In this document: in pieces, positions 17,639-26,063 of the stretch
Layout of the letters: the number at the start of each line of letters is the position of its first letter
Position numbering within the stretch: position 1 is the stretch's first letter
DNA from: Cyanobium sp. Tous-M-B4
GTDB taxonomy: Bacteria; Cyanobacteriota; Cyanobacteriia; PCC-6307; Cyanobiaceae
Length of the DNA stretch: 64,000 nt
NCBI RefSeq assembly: GCF_024345395.1
Contig: NZ_JAGQBA010000006.1
Coordinates: forward strand, 62,001-126,000
Direction of reading: 5' to 3'
Notes under the pieces: model-generated
What the model saw: the letters and a program-made list of their open reading frames with translations, nothing else
The model's database searches: none
Told to the model about the DNA's origin: nothing
Made by a program: the position numbers and the translations under genes

Positions 17639-18664
17639 TTAACTCAATGCTCGGCTGAAATTGTTTTCGCTGAGAAGCGGAACTCCCAGGGAGGTCGCGA
17701 GTTTGCAAAGCTGTTTTTTGCGTTCAGGGATGCTGCTGAGCAGGCGCTCTCTCTCCTTGCGGTTTTGCCAGCGGGGTAATTGATACTGTTCAAGGATGTC
17801 TTCGAAAGTCTTGCTGCGCATCAGTTCCCACACCGATTCGGTCTGCTGGTAGTGGGTCACAGCCAGGATGTTTGCGAGCTCGACGCTGTGGCGAGCCACT
17901 TGAAGGCGCCAGTGGCTCGAGGCCCGCAGCCTGGCAATTAGCAGATTCGGACTACCTTCCACCGGGTTGTAGCGCCAGCGCAGGGCCAGTCGTTTGTTCT
18001 GGCGCTGAATGCGCGCTAGCAGAGTGTTGCGGAAGCCGCTGAAGAAGGGCTGCCTGGCCAGCTGCTGGGGGTCGGCGATCAGTTCACTGTCGAGCCTGGG
18101 GGCTTCTGAGTTCTTGCCCGCCATCTTCTGGCCCTGCTCGCGGAAGCTTTCTGGTTGAAACAGCAGCGGCTTGAGCTTGCGTTTCTTTAGGCGCCGGTAG
18201 AAGTCCACGTCATCCCCCCCCCAGCCCGACATATGATCGTGGTATCCACCGGCAGCCTTCATCAGGTGGCGCGGAGCTAAGCACAGACCCGATGAAGTTC
18301 CCATTTTGCAGTATCCCTTGAAGAAGATGCCGGGTTCGTCGGCCATCCTCTCCACATAGGGCCGGATGTTCACGGTGGCGACATCGGCGTCGGTTTTGAG
18401 CACCAGGTCGGCCTCGGCTAGCCCCAGACCAATGTTCTGGGCCCGGCCCTGGCGCCAGAGCGATTCATCTTCTACCCGCACCACCGTGACCCGTTCGCTG
18501 CTCAGGTCACCCAGTTCCTCGATCACCGGGGTGGTGGAGTTGAAGTCCACCACGATGATCTGCTGCAGCTGCGGGCAGGCCAGCCAGGAGGGCAGGCTGT
18601 CGCGCAGATACTCCACCCGGTTGCGGCAGGGTGTGATCAGTTCGACGCTGGGGAGCTGGCTCAT
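17639..18664 (-). CDS. GT2-type glycosyltransferase (galactosyltransferase-like)
   Basis: 341 residues from an ATG that overlaps the upstream sulfotransferase stop (ATGA at 18661-18664); the frame is open to 18688. The GT-A fold is clear: VELITPCRNRVEYLRDSLPS at the N-terminus, IIVVDFNS, a DADVA metal site after LVLKT, and GGYHDHMSGWGGDDVDFYRRL, the Gly-Trp-Gly-Asp-Asp motif of beta-1,4-galactosyltransferase-like and chondroitin-type GT2 enzymes. It probably extends the sulfated polymer. The C-terminal 120 residues are basic and helical with no recognised fold. Confidence 0.8.
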   Translation of the reverse strand: MSQLPSVELITPCRNRVEYLRDSLPSWLACPQLQQIIVVDFNSTTPVIEELGDLSSERVTVVRVEDESLWRQGRAQNIGLGLAEADLVLKTDADVATVNIRPYVERMADEPGIFFKGYCKMGTSSGLCLAPRHLMKAAGGYHDHMSGWGGDDVDFYRRLKKRKLKPLLFQPESFREQGQKMAGKNSEAPRLDSELIADPQQLARQPFFSGFRNTLLARIQRQNKRLALRWRYNPVEGSPNLLIARLRASSHWRLQVARHSVELANILAVTHYQQTESVWELMRSKTFEDILEQYQLPRWQNRKERERLLSSIPERKKQLCKLATSLGVPLLSENNFSRALS

Positions 18665-19740
18665 GGCGTGGGGGAGGGGGTGAACCACGCGGCGGTGGGT
18701 TGCTTCTGGCTCAGCATCCAGCCCAGGGTTAGGTACTGGGCTTCCCGGGTGAGGGGGGTGATGCTGCTGTCGTGAGCCTGGTCTTTGATCGTGGGGCCTG
18801 ATACGAATTCAGGGCAGAAGCTGGCACGAATCTGGTCGTCGTCGGCCAGAAAACTGCGCCGCAGGCGGCGGATCTCCCTCGGAGTGAGCCAGCTGTTGAT
18901 CTGTTTCAGCGAGGCCACGGCACCGGTATCGCTGTTTTTTGCAAATCGCCGGCGCCCCTTGTTGTACATCCGGATAAGTTGTTCGCGAGGTAAGCCCTCC
19001 ATGGCGTTGAGATAGCGCTTGAACAGCACACAGGGAATCGGGTGCCCTATGTTGAACTGAGATTTCTGTTCTCCCGCGTCTGGAGGCGGTGAGATCGAGC
19101 CGGCCAAGTTGTGGAGGAAGCGCTGGGTGATGTCCTGCTGCTCGCACAGATTCTCGTAGCTCAATGTGCGCACAGGAAAATGCTGCTGCCAGGCCTTCAA
19201 CTGCCTTTGGTATTCAGCTACGTGCCGAAAAGACTTAAGAAACTTCTGGATCGACTTGCGATAGAAGGTGGCAAGGATGAACTCACTGTAGCTGCTCTGC
19301 AGGTAGCTAGACCGTTCGCGGATTACGCACACCACCTCCACATCCATTTCGCTGCCGAGCAGTCTGCGAATGAGCTCTACATTTTCGGCCTTCTTTTGCC
19401 ACATCTGATCGGGACCGTCATCTCCATCGATGCGCCCAAAGCCGATTCTCCAGAAGGCTTCCGCACTAATGATTGTGTGGGTGTAGCGCCTAGACCGTTC
19501 TCGCAGGGCTTGCGCCATCTCCTGCAGTTGGGCTTCGCTGTAGGGCTTCGGCTTGCTGGTGCAGTCGAGGGAGCGGGCAAAGTTAAGGTGGTTTGGGGCA
19601 TTCCGACCGCCGCTGAGCAACTCAGCCTCCCGGGGATACCACAGGCCTTGAGTGGCATAGAAATCGGCGTTGCGCCCTAGATGGCGCTGAATTGCAGTGG
19701 TGCCGGTTTTGTGCGTGCCGATGTGCAGAAAGATAGTCAT
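18661..19740 (-). CDS. sulfotransferase family protein
   Basis: 359 residues. The start MTIFLHIGTHKTGTTAIQ carries the PAPS loop THKTGTT (9-15). IISAEAFW and VVCVIRERSSYLQSSYSEFI correspond to the later 3'-phosphate region. It resembles the two plus-strand enzymes at 3652 and 4770 and so belongs to the same bacterial subfamily. The gene lies three bases after the sulfotransferase at 19744 and overlaps the GT2 gene downstream by four bases, placing it firmly in the glycan operon. The target sugar is unknown. Confidence 0.75.
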   Translation of the reverse strand: MTIFLHIGTHKTGTTAIQRHLGRNADFYATQGLWYPREAELLSGGRNAPNHLNFARSLDCTSKPKPYSEAQLQEMAQALRERSRRYTHTIISAEAFWRIGFGRIDGDDGPDQMWQKKAENVELIRRLLGSEMDVEVVCVIRERSSYLQSSYSEFILATFYRKSIQKFLKSFRHVAEYQRQLKAWQQHFPVRTLSYENLCEQQDITQRFLHNLAGSISPPPDAGEQKSQFNIGHPIPCVLFKRYLNAMEGLPREQLIRMYNKGRRRFAKNSDTGAVASLKQINSWLTPREIRRLRRSFLADDDQIRASFCPEFVSGPTIKDQAHDSSITPLTREAQYLTLGWMLSQKQPTAAWFTPSPTP

Positions 19741-19743
19741 CGC

Positions 19744-20574
19744 CTACAGGTCCCAGGTATTCAGAGGCTTGTCCATGTAGGCCAGCATCTGTTCGGCATC
19801 GGGCCGCACCACCCCCAGCACCTGGCTGCGCAGCTTGTCCGTCCAGGCGGGAGCCGCCACCATGGCTCTGCCCTTGTCACCGGCTTCGTTTACCCGTGGT
19901 AGCTCGCCATCATCAAGCAGCAGATCTAAATGCTCGGGGTCTGTTGAAGCTCCCAGGAAATTCAATAGAACTGTAAGTGTGGGGCGAGGTGCTGCGATCA
20001 GATCTTCGAAAGTAAGACAGTGGATCTGGTCGTCAGGATAAAATTTGCGAAAGGCTTGCAGGCGTTCGTGATATAGAGAACAGCCCACCACTAGGCGACG
20101 CAGGTGGCCAGAATTCATCAAACCACTGAAATCACGGGTGCCAGGTTGGCGCCCCTTGCGATGGCGCCACTGGGATACGATTCTATCGAGTGGATGGCGT
20201 ACCACATACACCAATTTCAGATTGGGTAGATAGCGGTGCATCAGTGCTGGAGCGTTGGTAGAGCTCTTGAGTGCGCTGGCGTACATGGTGCTACCTTCGC
20301 CGCGCAATTTGCAGGCCTTGCCAGCTTTAAAAAGACGGCCATACCATTTCCAGCCCATGTCGTAGCGCCGACCAAAGAATTTTGGCTCTTTCGGTTTGCT
20401 GATGAAGAAGTCGGGGTGGCGAGGCAGTATTGAAGTGAGTGTTGTTGTGGCAGATTTTGCCGCTCCAATAATGATGAAATTTGGCAATCTGCGGCCCAGT
20501 GCTTGCACTTCGGCCTCGTGTTCGCCCCGTAATCCGGCCTCAATTACTTTTCGCAATTGACGGTTGAGGCCCAA
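19744..20574 (-). CDS. heparan-sulfate-type sulfotransferase domain protein
   Basis: 276 residues, closer to the PF00685/heparan sulfotransferase type than its neighbours. The 5'-phosphosulfate loop is GAAKSATT (37-44), followed by KPKEPKFF (60-67), a family hallmark, and the 3'-phosphate motif RHPLDRIVSQ (126-135). No signal anchor is visible, so it is cytosolic, unlike the eukaryotic Golgi enzymes. ATG start. It lies 61 bases after the next sulfotransferase gene upstream and three before the following one. A sulfated surface sugar is the likely product. Confidence 0.85.
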   Translation of the reverse strand: MGLNRQLRKVIEAGLRGEHEAEVQALGRRLPNFIIIGAAKSATTTLTSILPRHPDFFISKPKEPKFFGRRYDMGWKWYGRLFKAGKACKLRGEGSTMYASALKSSTNAPALMHRYLPNLKLVYVVRHPLDRIVSQWRHRKGRQPGTRDFSGLMNSGHLRRLVVGCSLYHERLQAFRKFYPDDQIHCLTFEDLIAAPRPTLTVLLNFLGASTDPEHLDLLLDDGELPRVNEAGDKGRAMVAAPAWTDKLRSQVLGVVRPDAEQMLAYMDKPLNTWDL

Positions 20575-20635
20575 GACGATCTCCTTAGTGGGTGGGGTTT
20601 GGTAGTGAGTATTTTACGTCAATCGCCTAGCCTGA

Positions 20636-21412
20636 TCAGGCGGGCAGCATCGCTGTGATGCGTTCCAAGGGGGTTGGTGTCACGCTGAGCTGGCCTCGGG
20701 CAAGTTTATACAAGTCGTGATCGCCGTAAAATAGCTCCACGTCCTCTCGGTAGCGCTCTCTAGCGAGGCTGATCAGGTTTTCGTCGCTGAAGTGGGCGGT
20801 AAGGTCAGTCTCGCCAGCTCTGCGCACGTTTTTACTGGGTAACTTGCCAAGTGCTGGCAAACCAGCTTGACGCATGCGACGGCGTAGCAGCTGCCAATGG
20901 TCTGCCATTGCTTCCATTTGGCCTATGAATCCAGGCACCGGCACACCGTCTATGCAAAGAATGCTGCTTTGGGGGAGTAGGTGTACGTCTAAATCAGCAT
21001 CTGCTGTGGCGACCACCACCTCCAGAAAGCGTCGAAACGGCATATGACGCTCCAGCCCCATTCGTTGCATCGCAGTCGACAACGTGTCGTTTTCGATCAG
21101 CTTGTTGTTATAGGCCGACACCAAGCGATCGAAGGGGTTGCGCACGAAGCTGAAGCAGAAGTGGCTGCTACGTCGTTGCATAGCCTCCATCGCGTCGACC
21201 ATCGTGGTTTCGCCATGAGTTCCCTTGCGCCAGAGGGCATCGGCGGTGGTGCGGTAGCCCTCCTCTGGCGGTTGATCAAGCAGTCGGGTAAGCGCGGCCT
21301 TAACTGACGAATTGGCCACCTTGGGCACCCGCCCATAAATCAGCGGCAATTGTTGGAAAAGGATGAAGTGCTCATCCACTGCCGCCGGCATCGCAGGGTT
21401 GGCGGCCGTCAT
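20636..21412 (-). CDS. sulfotransferase family 2-type protein
   Basis: 258 residues from an ATG overlapping the stop of the NeuB-like gene by four bases; the frame is open to 21475, but that would run into the upstream gene. YGRVPKVANSS (PAPS loop PKVANSS, 30-36) and FSFVRNPFDRLVSAYNNKL (3'-phosphate site about 91-101) are characteristic of the PF03567 group that includes HNK-1, chondroitin and dermatan sulfotransferases. Coupling to the nonulosonate synthase gene suggests the acid sugar or its neighbour is the acceptor, which is inference. Confidence 0.8.
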   Translation of the reverse strand: MTAANPAMPAAVDEHFILFQQLPLIYGRVPKVANSSVKAALTRLLDQPPEEGYRTTADALWRKGTHGETTMVDAMEAMQRRSSHFCFSFVRNPFDRLVSAYNNKLIENDTLSTAMQRMGLERHMPFRRFLEVVVATADADLDVHLLPQSSILCIDGVPVPGFIGQMEAMADHWQLLRRRMRQAGLPALGKLPSKNVRRAGETDLTAHFSDENLISLARERYREDVELFYGDHDLYKLARGQLSVTPTPLERITAMLPA

Positions 21413-23694
21413 GCTGCTACCAAATTGGGACCTACAGCTAGTTGATGCTGTTCCAGTCTCTCTAGGGCCAGCCAAGCCCCTTCCCCATTGTTTTTGTGTC
21501 CCTGCCAGATTTCCGGAATGAAGGAGGCTGTCGGAGCCATCTGGCGCAGCAGATTAAAAACATTTGCCCAGTCGATATCACCCTCATCTATTTGCAGGCC
21601 CTCTCCATCTACTCCGCTGGAGTCGGCTAGGTGCAAGTGAGCTGTTAGAGGCAGAATTCGCTCTAGGAAACTGGAGAAGGGCTGGTGTAGATGGTTGCAG
21701 GCAAGCTTGGAATGGGAAACATCCAGGCATACCCTTAGACCATGATTTCGGCAGAAGCTTTCGATGCAATCCGCATCGACAAATAGGTTGTGATATCGCT
21801 GGCCGCCGAAGTGCCAGGGAAACGGTGGCATGGTTTGGGGAATGATCTCCACTCCGTCGCAGTGCAATTCGCGCAGACTGGTCGCTAGTTTGTCTAGGAG
21901 CGGCAGTCTTTCCTGGCTGCTGAGATGGCGGTTCGCAGAGAAGCCCCCCACATTTGTCACCAGCAATACTTCGCCTGGGCACTCAAAGCGTTTACTCAGC
22001 CGGGCGGAGAGGTCGAGCACCCGCTGCAGTTCCGTCACTGAATGGCGTCGATAGTCTTCGTCTTGGCTGCAAAGGTCGAGGGTGTGGTCACCGGTGAATA
22101 GCTCAGGTGCGTGTATCACCAACCCCATTGGCACCCGTTTTGGTAGCACTGCGTCGATATCTACCTCCACATCTTTGTAGCTGAGATGTATTTCCACGAG
22201 GTCAAGGTTGCTGGCACCTTGGAACGCTTCGAGGTCGTGGTACCTCACTGGCACACCAAAGGGATTAGCGAAGCTGTAGGGCCTCGGGGTGGCTGCCGCG
22301 CGTTTCAGGTCGGATTCGAAGAAGCATTCGCCCTCGGCTTTATCACTGCTGATGCTCTGGCCTATTAGGTCGTTGAGCCGATAGGGCTGCAGTCCCTGTC
22401 CCGGACTCTGAATCCGCACCATCTCGCGGCTGATCGGAGTACCAGCTGCGATCGGACAGGCAGCCACCAGGCTCTTAGCCAGTACCTCCCGATTCATCAG
22501 CTCGCCCTGGCTGATGCTGCGGGGGGATTCCGAGCCCATCGACTCCTCCACCGCCCGAATCCCAGCCACCATGGCCGTGAACTCCTCGGGCAGCAGACTC
22601 ACTTTGTGGTCGTTGCCCTCCATCCCTTGGTCGAGGGTGATGTGCTTTTCGATCACTGCCGCCCCGAGAGATACGGCTGCGATTGGTACGGCAAAACCCC
22701 GCTCGTGGCCCGAGTACCCCACCGGCGCCTCAGCCAGCTCCGCTAGCCGCCGCAGATAGCGCAGGTTGACATCTTTGAAAGGGGTGGGATAGGTCGAGTT
22801 GCAGTGCAGCAGCGCGAAGGCAGCTCCCTGCTGACGCAGGTGACGAATGCCGGCACTGATTTCGAGCTCGGTGGCCATGCCGGTGGAGGCAATCAACGGC
22901 TTGCCAGTGGCGGCGATGGCACTGAGCAGATCGTGGTTGGTGAAGTCGGCCGAGGCCACCTTGTATCCCGGCATGCCCCAGCTATCGAGCTTCTCCAGGC
23001 TCGTGGTGTCCCAAGGGGTGCAGAGCGGGATCAACCCCTGGCTCAGGGTGTGATCGAAGCAGCGGAACAGGTCATCGTCGCTGAGCTGGAAACGCTCCAG
23101 TAGATCCAGGGTGTACTGGGTTCCCAGGTCTGAGGCCATGTCGTTGCTGTCGCCCGCGTTGACATACAGCTGGTTCATGTCACGCATCTGGAACTTGGCG
23201 CAGTCCGCACCGGCAGTGGCTGCTGCGTCAATCAGCTGTAGGGCGATCTCCAGGCTGCCGTTGTGGTTGTTGCCGATTTCCGCGATCAGAAATGAAGGGG
23301 CGCCCTCACCGATCGGTCGGCCTGCTAGCAGAAGCTGCCGCTGACCGCCTCGGGCCACTGCCACCACCCTGCCGTGGTCATCGAGCAGGGGGATGACCTG
23401 GATCTTCTGGGAGAAAAGGGCCGCCAAGTCGGCTGCTGCGCTGGCTTCGGCTGCTGCCACGCAATCTGGATTCATGGCATCGGTGACCGGCCTGTTCAGG
23501 TCAATCACGTCGCTTGCCGCGATCCAGCGGCGGAAGTCGCCATCGCTGAGCACCCCTTGGAGAATGCCTGCTTCTGACACCACAAAGATCAGCCGGCATT
23601 TGTTGGCCGTGATCTTGTTCAGTGCCGTCAGGATCGCGTCTTCGGCGAAGACGACGAACTGGGTGAAATTCCGCTCGATCTGAACCGATTGCAC
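21409..23694 (-). CDS. neuB-like: multidomain NeuB-like nonulosonate synthase
   Basis: 761 residues in four modules: two CBS repeats (about 10-118), a NeuB/SpsE TIM barrel (133-385), a SAF/antifreeze-like domain (about 400-465) and a C-terminal xylose-isomerase/AP-endonuclease-type TIM barrel (about 470-750, with EIHLSYKD, HAPELF, CLDVSHSKLA and PEIWQGHKNNGEG). The NeuB core shows FLIAEIGNNHNGS, KFQMRD, YSGHERG and IEKHITLD, as expected for condensing phosphoenolpyruvate with an aminosugar to a sialic-acid-like nonulosonic acid. The CBS pair could bind a nucleotide and regulate the enzyme. The last module's function is unknown; isomerase or epimerase activity on the sugar precursor is possible. 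GTG start. CMP activation is supplied by the neuA gene of the same run. Confidence 0.88.
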   Translation of the reverse strand: MQSVQIERNFTQFVVFAEDAILTALNKITANKCRLIFVVSEAGILQGVLSDGDFRRWIAASDVIDLNRPVTDAMNPDCVAAAEASAAADLAALFSQKIQVIPLLDDHGRVVAVARGGQRQLLLAGRPIGEGAPSFLIAEIGNNHNGSLEIALQLIDAAATAGADCAKFQMRDMNQLYVNAGDSNDMASDLGTQYTLDLLERFQLSDDDLFRCFDHTLSQGLIPLCTPWDTTSLEKLDSWGMPGYKVASADFTNHDLLSAIAATGKPLIASTGMATELEISAGIRHLRQQGAAFALLHCNSTYPTPFKDVNLRYLRRLAELAEAPVGYSGHERGFAVPIAAVSLGAAVIEKHITLDQGMEGNDHKVSLLPEEFTAMVAGIRAVEESMGSESPRSISQGELMNREVLAKSLVAACPIAAGTPISREMVRIQSPGQGLQPYRLNDLIGQSISSDKAEGECFFESDLKRAAATPRPYSFANPFGVPVRYHDLEAFQGASNLDLVEIHLSYKDVEVDIDAVLPKRVPMGLVIHAPELFTGDHTLDLCSQDEDYRRHSVTELQRVLDLSARLSKRFECPGEVLLVTNVGGFSANRHLSSQERLPLLDKLATSLRELHCDGVEIIPQTMPPFPWHFGGQRYHNLFVDADCIESFCRNHGLRVCLDVSHSKLACNHLHQPFSSFLERILPLTAHLHLADSSGVDGEGLQIDEGDIDWANVFNLLRQMAPTASFIPEIWQGHKNNGEGAWLALERLEQHQLAVGPNLVAA

Positions 23695-23727
23695 GTCTAT
23701 TTCGCCCGCTGTTTCCAGTTGCGGACT

Positions 23728-25038
23728 CTAGAGCCGGAACCGGGGGGTAACCAGTAAGGCCAGACGGCGCAGCCAGCGGTTGCTCTGTTGCAGTGCTGCC
23801 AGTCGGCGACTGATATTGCGGTTGTCCGGCCGCTGTAGCAGCGCAACTTCGAGCAGCCGCCGGGCTTCCCCATAGTCTCGGCAGCGTATGGCGGCCTCGG
23901 CTCCACGCCGTAGCTGGTTTGTGGAGAGGTCGGCGGCATTAACTACATAACCAGGATGGTTCAGGTTTAGAAGGCTGTTCTGCGAGTTGTGCCCCAGTTG
24001 CTTCAAGGCCTGCAGCAGGTTGGCTGGGGTGAAATCGGTGTGATACCCAACCCAATGCAACCAGTCGGGATCCGGATCGGGGCCCCCATCCAGGCTGTCG
24101 AGATCCTCTGCCGTTGCCAGGGATCGCAGTAGGCCTGAGCCGGCAAAAAACGGCGTGCCGAGGTCGTGACGTAAGCCAAAATCGTTCACGACCACCGGTC
24201 TGCAGCCCAGGTCGAGGGCGTCGAACAGGGCGGTTGACGACACGGTGGCCAGCAGCCGGCTGTTCAACAGCAGTTCCGCAAGGGGTTCGTAGCTGAGCCG
24301 CAGGTTGGCTGGAGGGCTGCCCAGGGTTTCCACCAGGGTGTGGCTGATATGGCTTTCGACCGTGTGAAACGTCGTTTCATGGGGGGCGACCCGCGGTTTG
24401 ATCACCACCTCCCATTCGGGTGAGCGGCGGGCCAGCCGCGTCAAAATACGGATTAGGTGTCTCCGCTCAGAGACGGCCGCTGGCATCACAACCTGTTCGG
24501 CGAACACCAGCCTTTTTGGTCGCTCCCCGCGCTCCCGCACTGGAAGGTTGCGGCCTAGGCCAGTGAGCACGCTGCGCTGCTGTTGAAAGGGGGTGTGGCG
24601 CAGCAGCAGATCCAGGCGGGCCTGGTCACGCGGGCCATTAAGGCAGATCAGGTCGTAACCCAACCTCCAGGCAATTGCTTCCTCGAAGCGCTCCAGCACC
24701 ACCCCGTTGAAGCCACAGAACAGGGGACGAGCTTGGCGCTTCTGCTGCAGGCAGTTGCGGTGGTAGCAGCTGCGGAATTCGGCCAACTTGCTGCCAGTGA
24801 GATACACCCCGATCGCGTCGAATTGGTCGAGCCGTCGATCTGCCAGCAGAGCCTGGGCATTCAGCCTCCACACCGTTCCGATCAGTTCCAGTCCCTGGAG
24901 CACGCCTTCCGGGGTCCCATCGCGCGGAATGGCGTTCACCGTGATTGTTGCCCCGTTTGCGTTGCTGAAGCGAGCCAAGGCCTGGCAAGCCAGTAGCTGG
25001 CTGTCGCTGTCCGCAATCAGCAGGATCTGGAGGGTCAT
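23728..25038 (-). CDS. putative glycosyltransferase resembling DUF6716, paralogue 1
   Basis: 436 residues from an ATG overlapping the upstream TGA (25035-25038). It starts MTLQILLIADSDSQLLACQ, has VVIKPRVAPHETTFHTVESH and the TVSSTALFDALDLGCRPVVV stretch followed by FFAGSGLL, all matching my recollection of the DUF6716 putative glycosyltransferases (GT-B-like, no confirmed substrate). A C-terminal 110-residue extension has a tetratricopeptide-like pair of helices and a basic end. It sits between a second paralogue and the NeuB gene, so it may transfer a nonulosonate. The family name is from memory; the kinship to the two upstream genes is seen directly. Confidence 0.65.
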   Translation of the reverse strand: MTLQILLIADSDSQLLACQALARFSNANGATITVNAIPRDGTPEGVLQGLELIGTVWRLNAQALLADRRLDQFDAIGVYLTGSKLAEFRSCYHRNCLQQKRQARPLFCGFNGVVLERFEEAIAWRLGYDLICLNGPRDQARLDLLLRHTPFQQQRSVLTGLGRNLPVRERGERPKRLVFAEQVVMPAAVSERRHLIRILTRLARRSPEWEVVIKPRVAPHETTFHTVESHISHTLVETLGSPPANLRLSYEPLAELLLNSRLLATVSSTALFDALDLGCRPVVVNDFGLRHDLGTPFFAGSGLLRSLATAEDLDSLDGGPDPDPDWLHWVGYHTDFTPANLLQALKQLGHNSQNSLLNLNHPGYVVNAADLSTNQLRRGAEAAIRCRDYGEARRLLEVALLQRPDNRNISRRLAALQQSNRWLRRLALLVTPRFRL

Positions 25039-26063
25039 GGCCGCGGCTCCACCAGCTGCTTCAGCCGCCGCAGTAGCCGTTGGGGGCCATTGGCGATGGC
25101 CCAGCCCCGATCTGCCAACCATTGGCGATTGGGCCGCTTCAGCTTGGCGAGTCGATCCAAGGGCACACAGTCGGCAAGTTGATGCATGGCACCAGAGCCG
25201 AAGAACAGCGGTCCGTTGAAGTCGGTGCGGATGCCGTAGTCACCGAGCACCACGGTTGGCTTACCCCACACCATGGCCGTGAGCAGCCAGGGAGAGGCGA
25301 TGCCAAGGCAGGCGCTGGCCTGGACCAGGGCAATGGCCAGGTCATCAACCTGGCCGAGTTGAAGGTTGCTTGGGGGGTGCAGATCCTGCTGGAAGTGCCA
25401 GGCCAGGGAAGTTGAGGGCTCCTGCGCCCCCTCAGTCCCCAAGGGTGCATCGGGCTGTATGCGGATCTGCCAGGAGGGGCAGTCCAGGGCGATCGTGCGC
25501 AAGCGTTGAAACAAGACACCGTTGGCAAAAGGGGAAGGGGGGATGTCTTGCTGATCAAGCACCAGCAGCAGTGGTGCTTGGCTGTTGGCGTGGCCCACCG
25601 GCTCGGTTGGCAGGCACCAAAGGCCAATGGCCTCGCTGGCCTGGGATGCGCTTTCGCTGCCGCGCACCAGCCAGGCCAGTTCCTGCATCTGAGCCTTGCC
25701 CTGCAGGCAAATCAGGTCGTAGCCCAGGCGGGGCAGCAGGTCTGCCATCAAGGTGTCCCCATACAAGGGGCGAATTGGGCCCGTAAATAAGGGGCAAGGC
25801 CGCTTCCCCCTCAACCGAGCCGACTCCAAATGCACCTGCCGGAATTGGGTCAGCTGGGCCCCCTCTAGAAACACGCCAACAGCGTCAAGCCCATTGAGAA
25901 GGTCGCTGCTGGCGGCAACTAGAGGCTGCAGGGGTAACCAGTGCTGATCGCTGGCTTCGGGACTGATCAGAGTCACCTCCGCTCCCAACAATCTCAGTTC
26001 CGCCGCGAGTAGCTGGCAGGCTCCCAGTCCGGGCTCTCCGTCGCAAACCAGTGCCAGTTTCAT
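25035..26063 (-). CDS. putative glycosyltransferase resembling DUF6716, paralogue 2
   Basis: 342 residues, the shortest of the trio. It keeps the layout: KLALVCDGEPGLGACQ at the N-terminus, DAVGVFLEGAQLTQFR (compare DAIGVYLTGSKLAEFR in paralogue 1), RLGYDLICLQG, and PTVVLGDYGIRTDFNGPLFFGSGA. The KPR-E-T motif of the middle region is replaced by RIQPDAPLGTE and the serine-rich SST loop by ASPWLLTAM, so residues likely to matter for catalysis differ. It may be an inactive partner or have another donor. ATG starts overlapping the previous stop; the end overlaps paralogue 1 by four bases. Confidence 0.6.
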   Translation of the reverse strand: MKLALVCDGEPGLGACQLLAAELRLLGAEVTLISPEASDQHWLPLQPLVAASSDLLNGLDAVGVFLEGAQLTQFRQVHLESARLRGKRPCPLFTGPIRPLYGDTLMADLLPRLGYDLICLQGKAQMQELAWLVRGSESASQASEAIGLWCLPTEPVGHANSQAPLLLVLDQQDIPPSPFANGVLFQRLRTIALDCPSWQIRIQPDAPLGTEGAQEPSTSLAWHFQQDLHPPSNLQLGQVDDLAIALVQASACLGIASPWLLTAMVWGKPTVVLGDYGIRTDFNGPLFFGSGAMHQLADCVPLDRLAKLKRPNRQWLADRGWAIANGPQRLLRRLKQLVEPRP

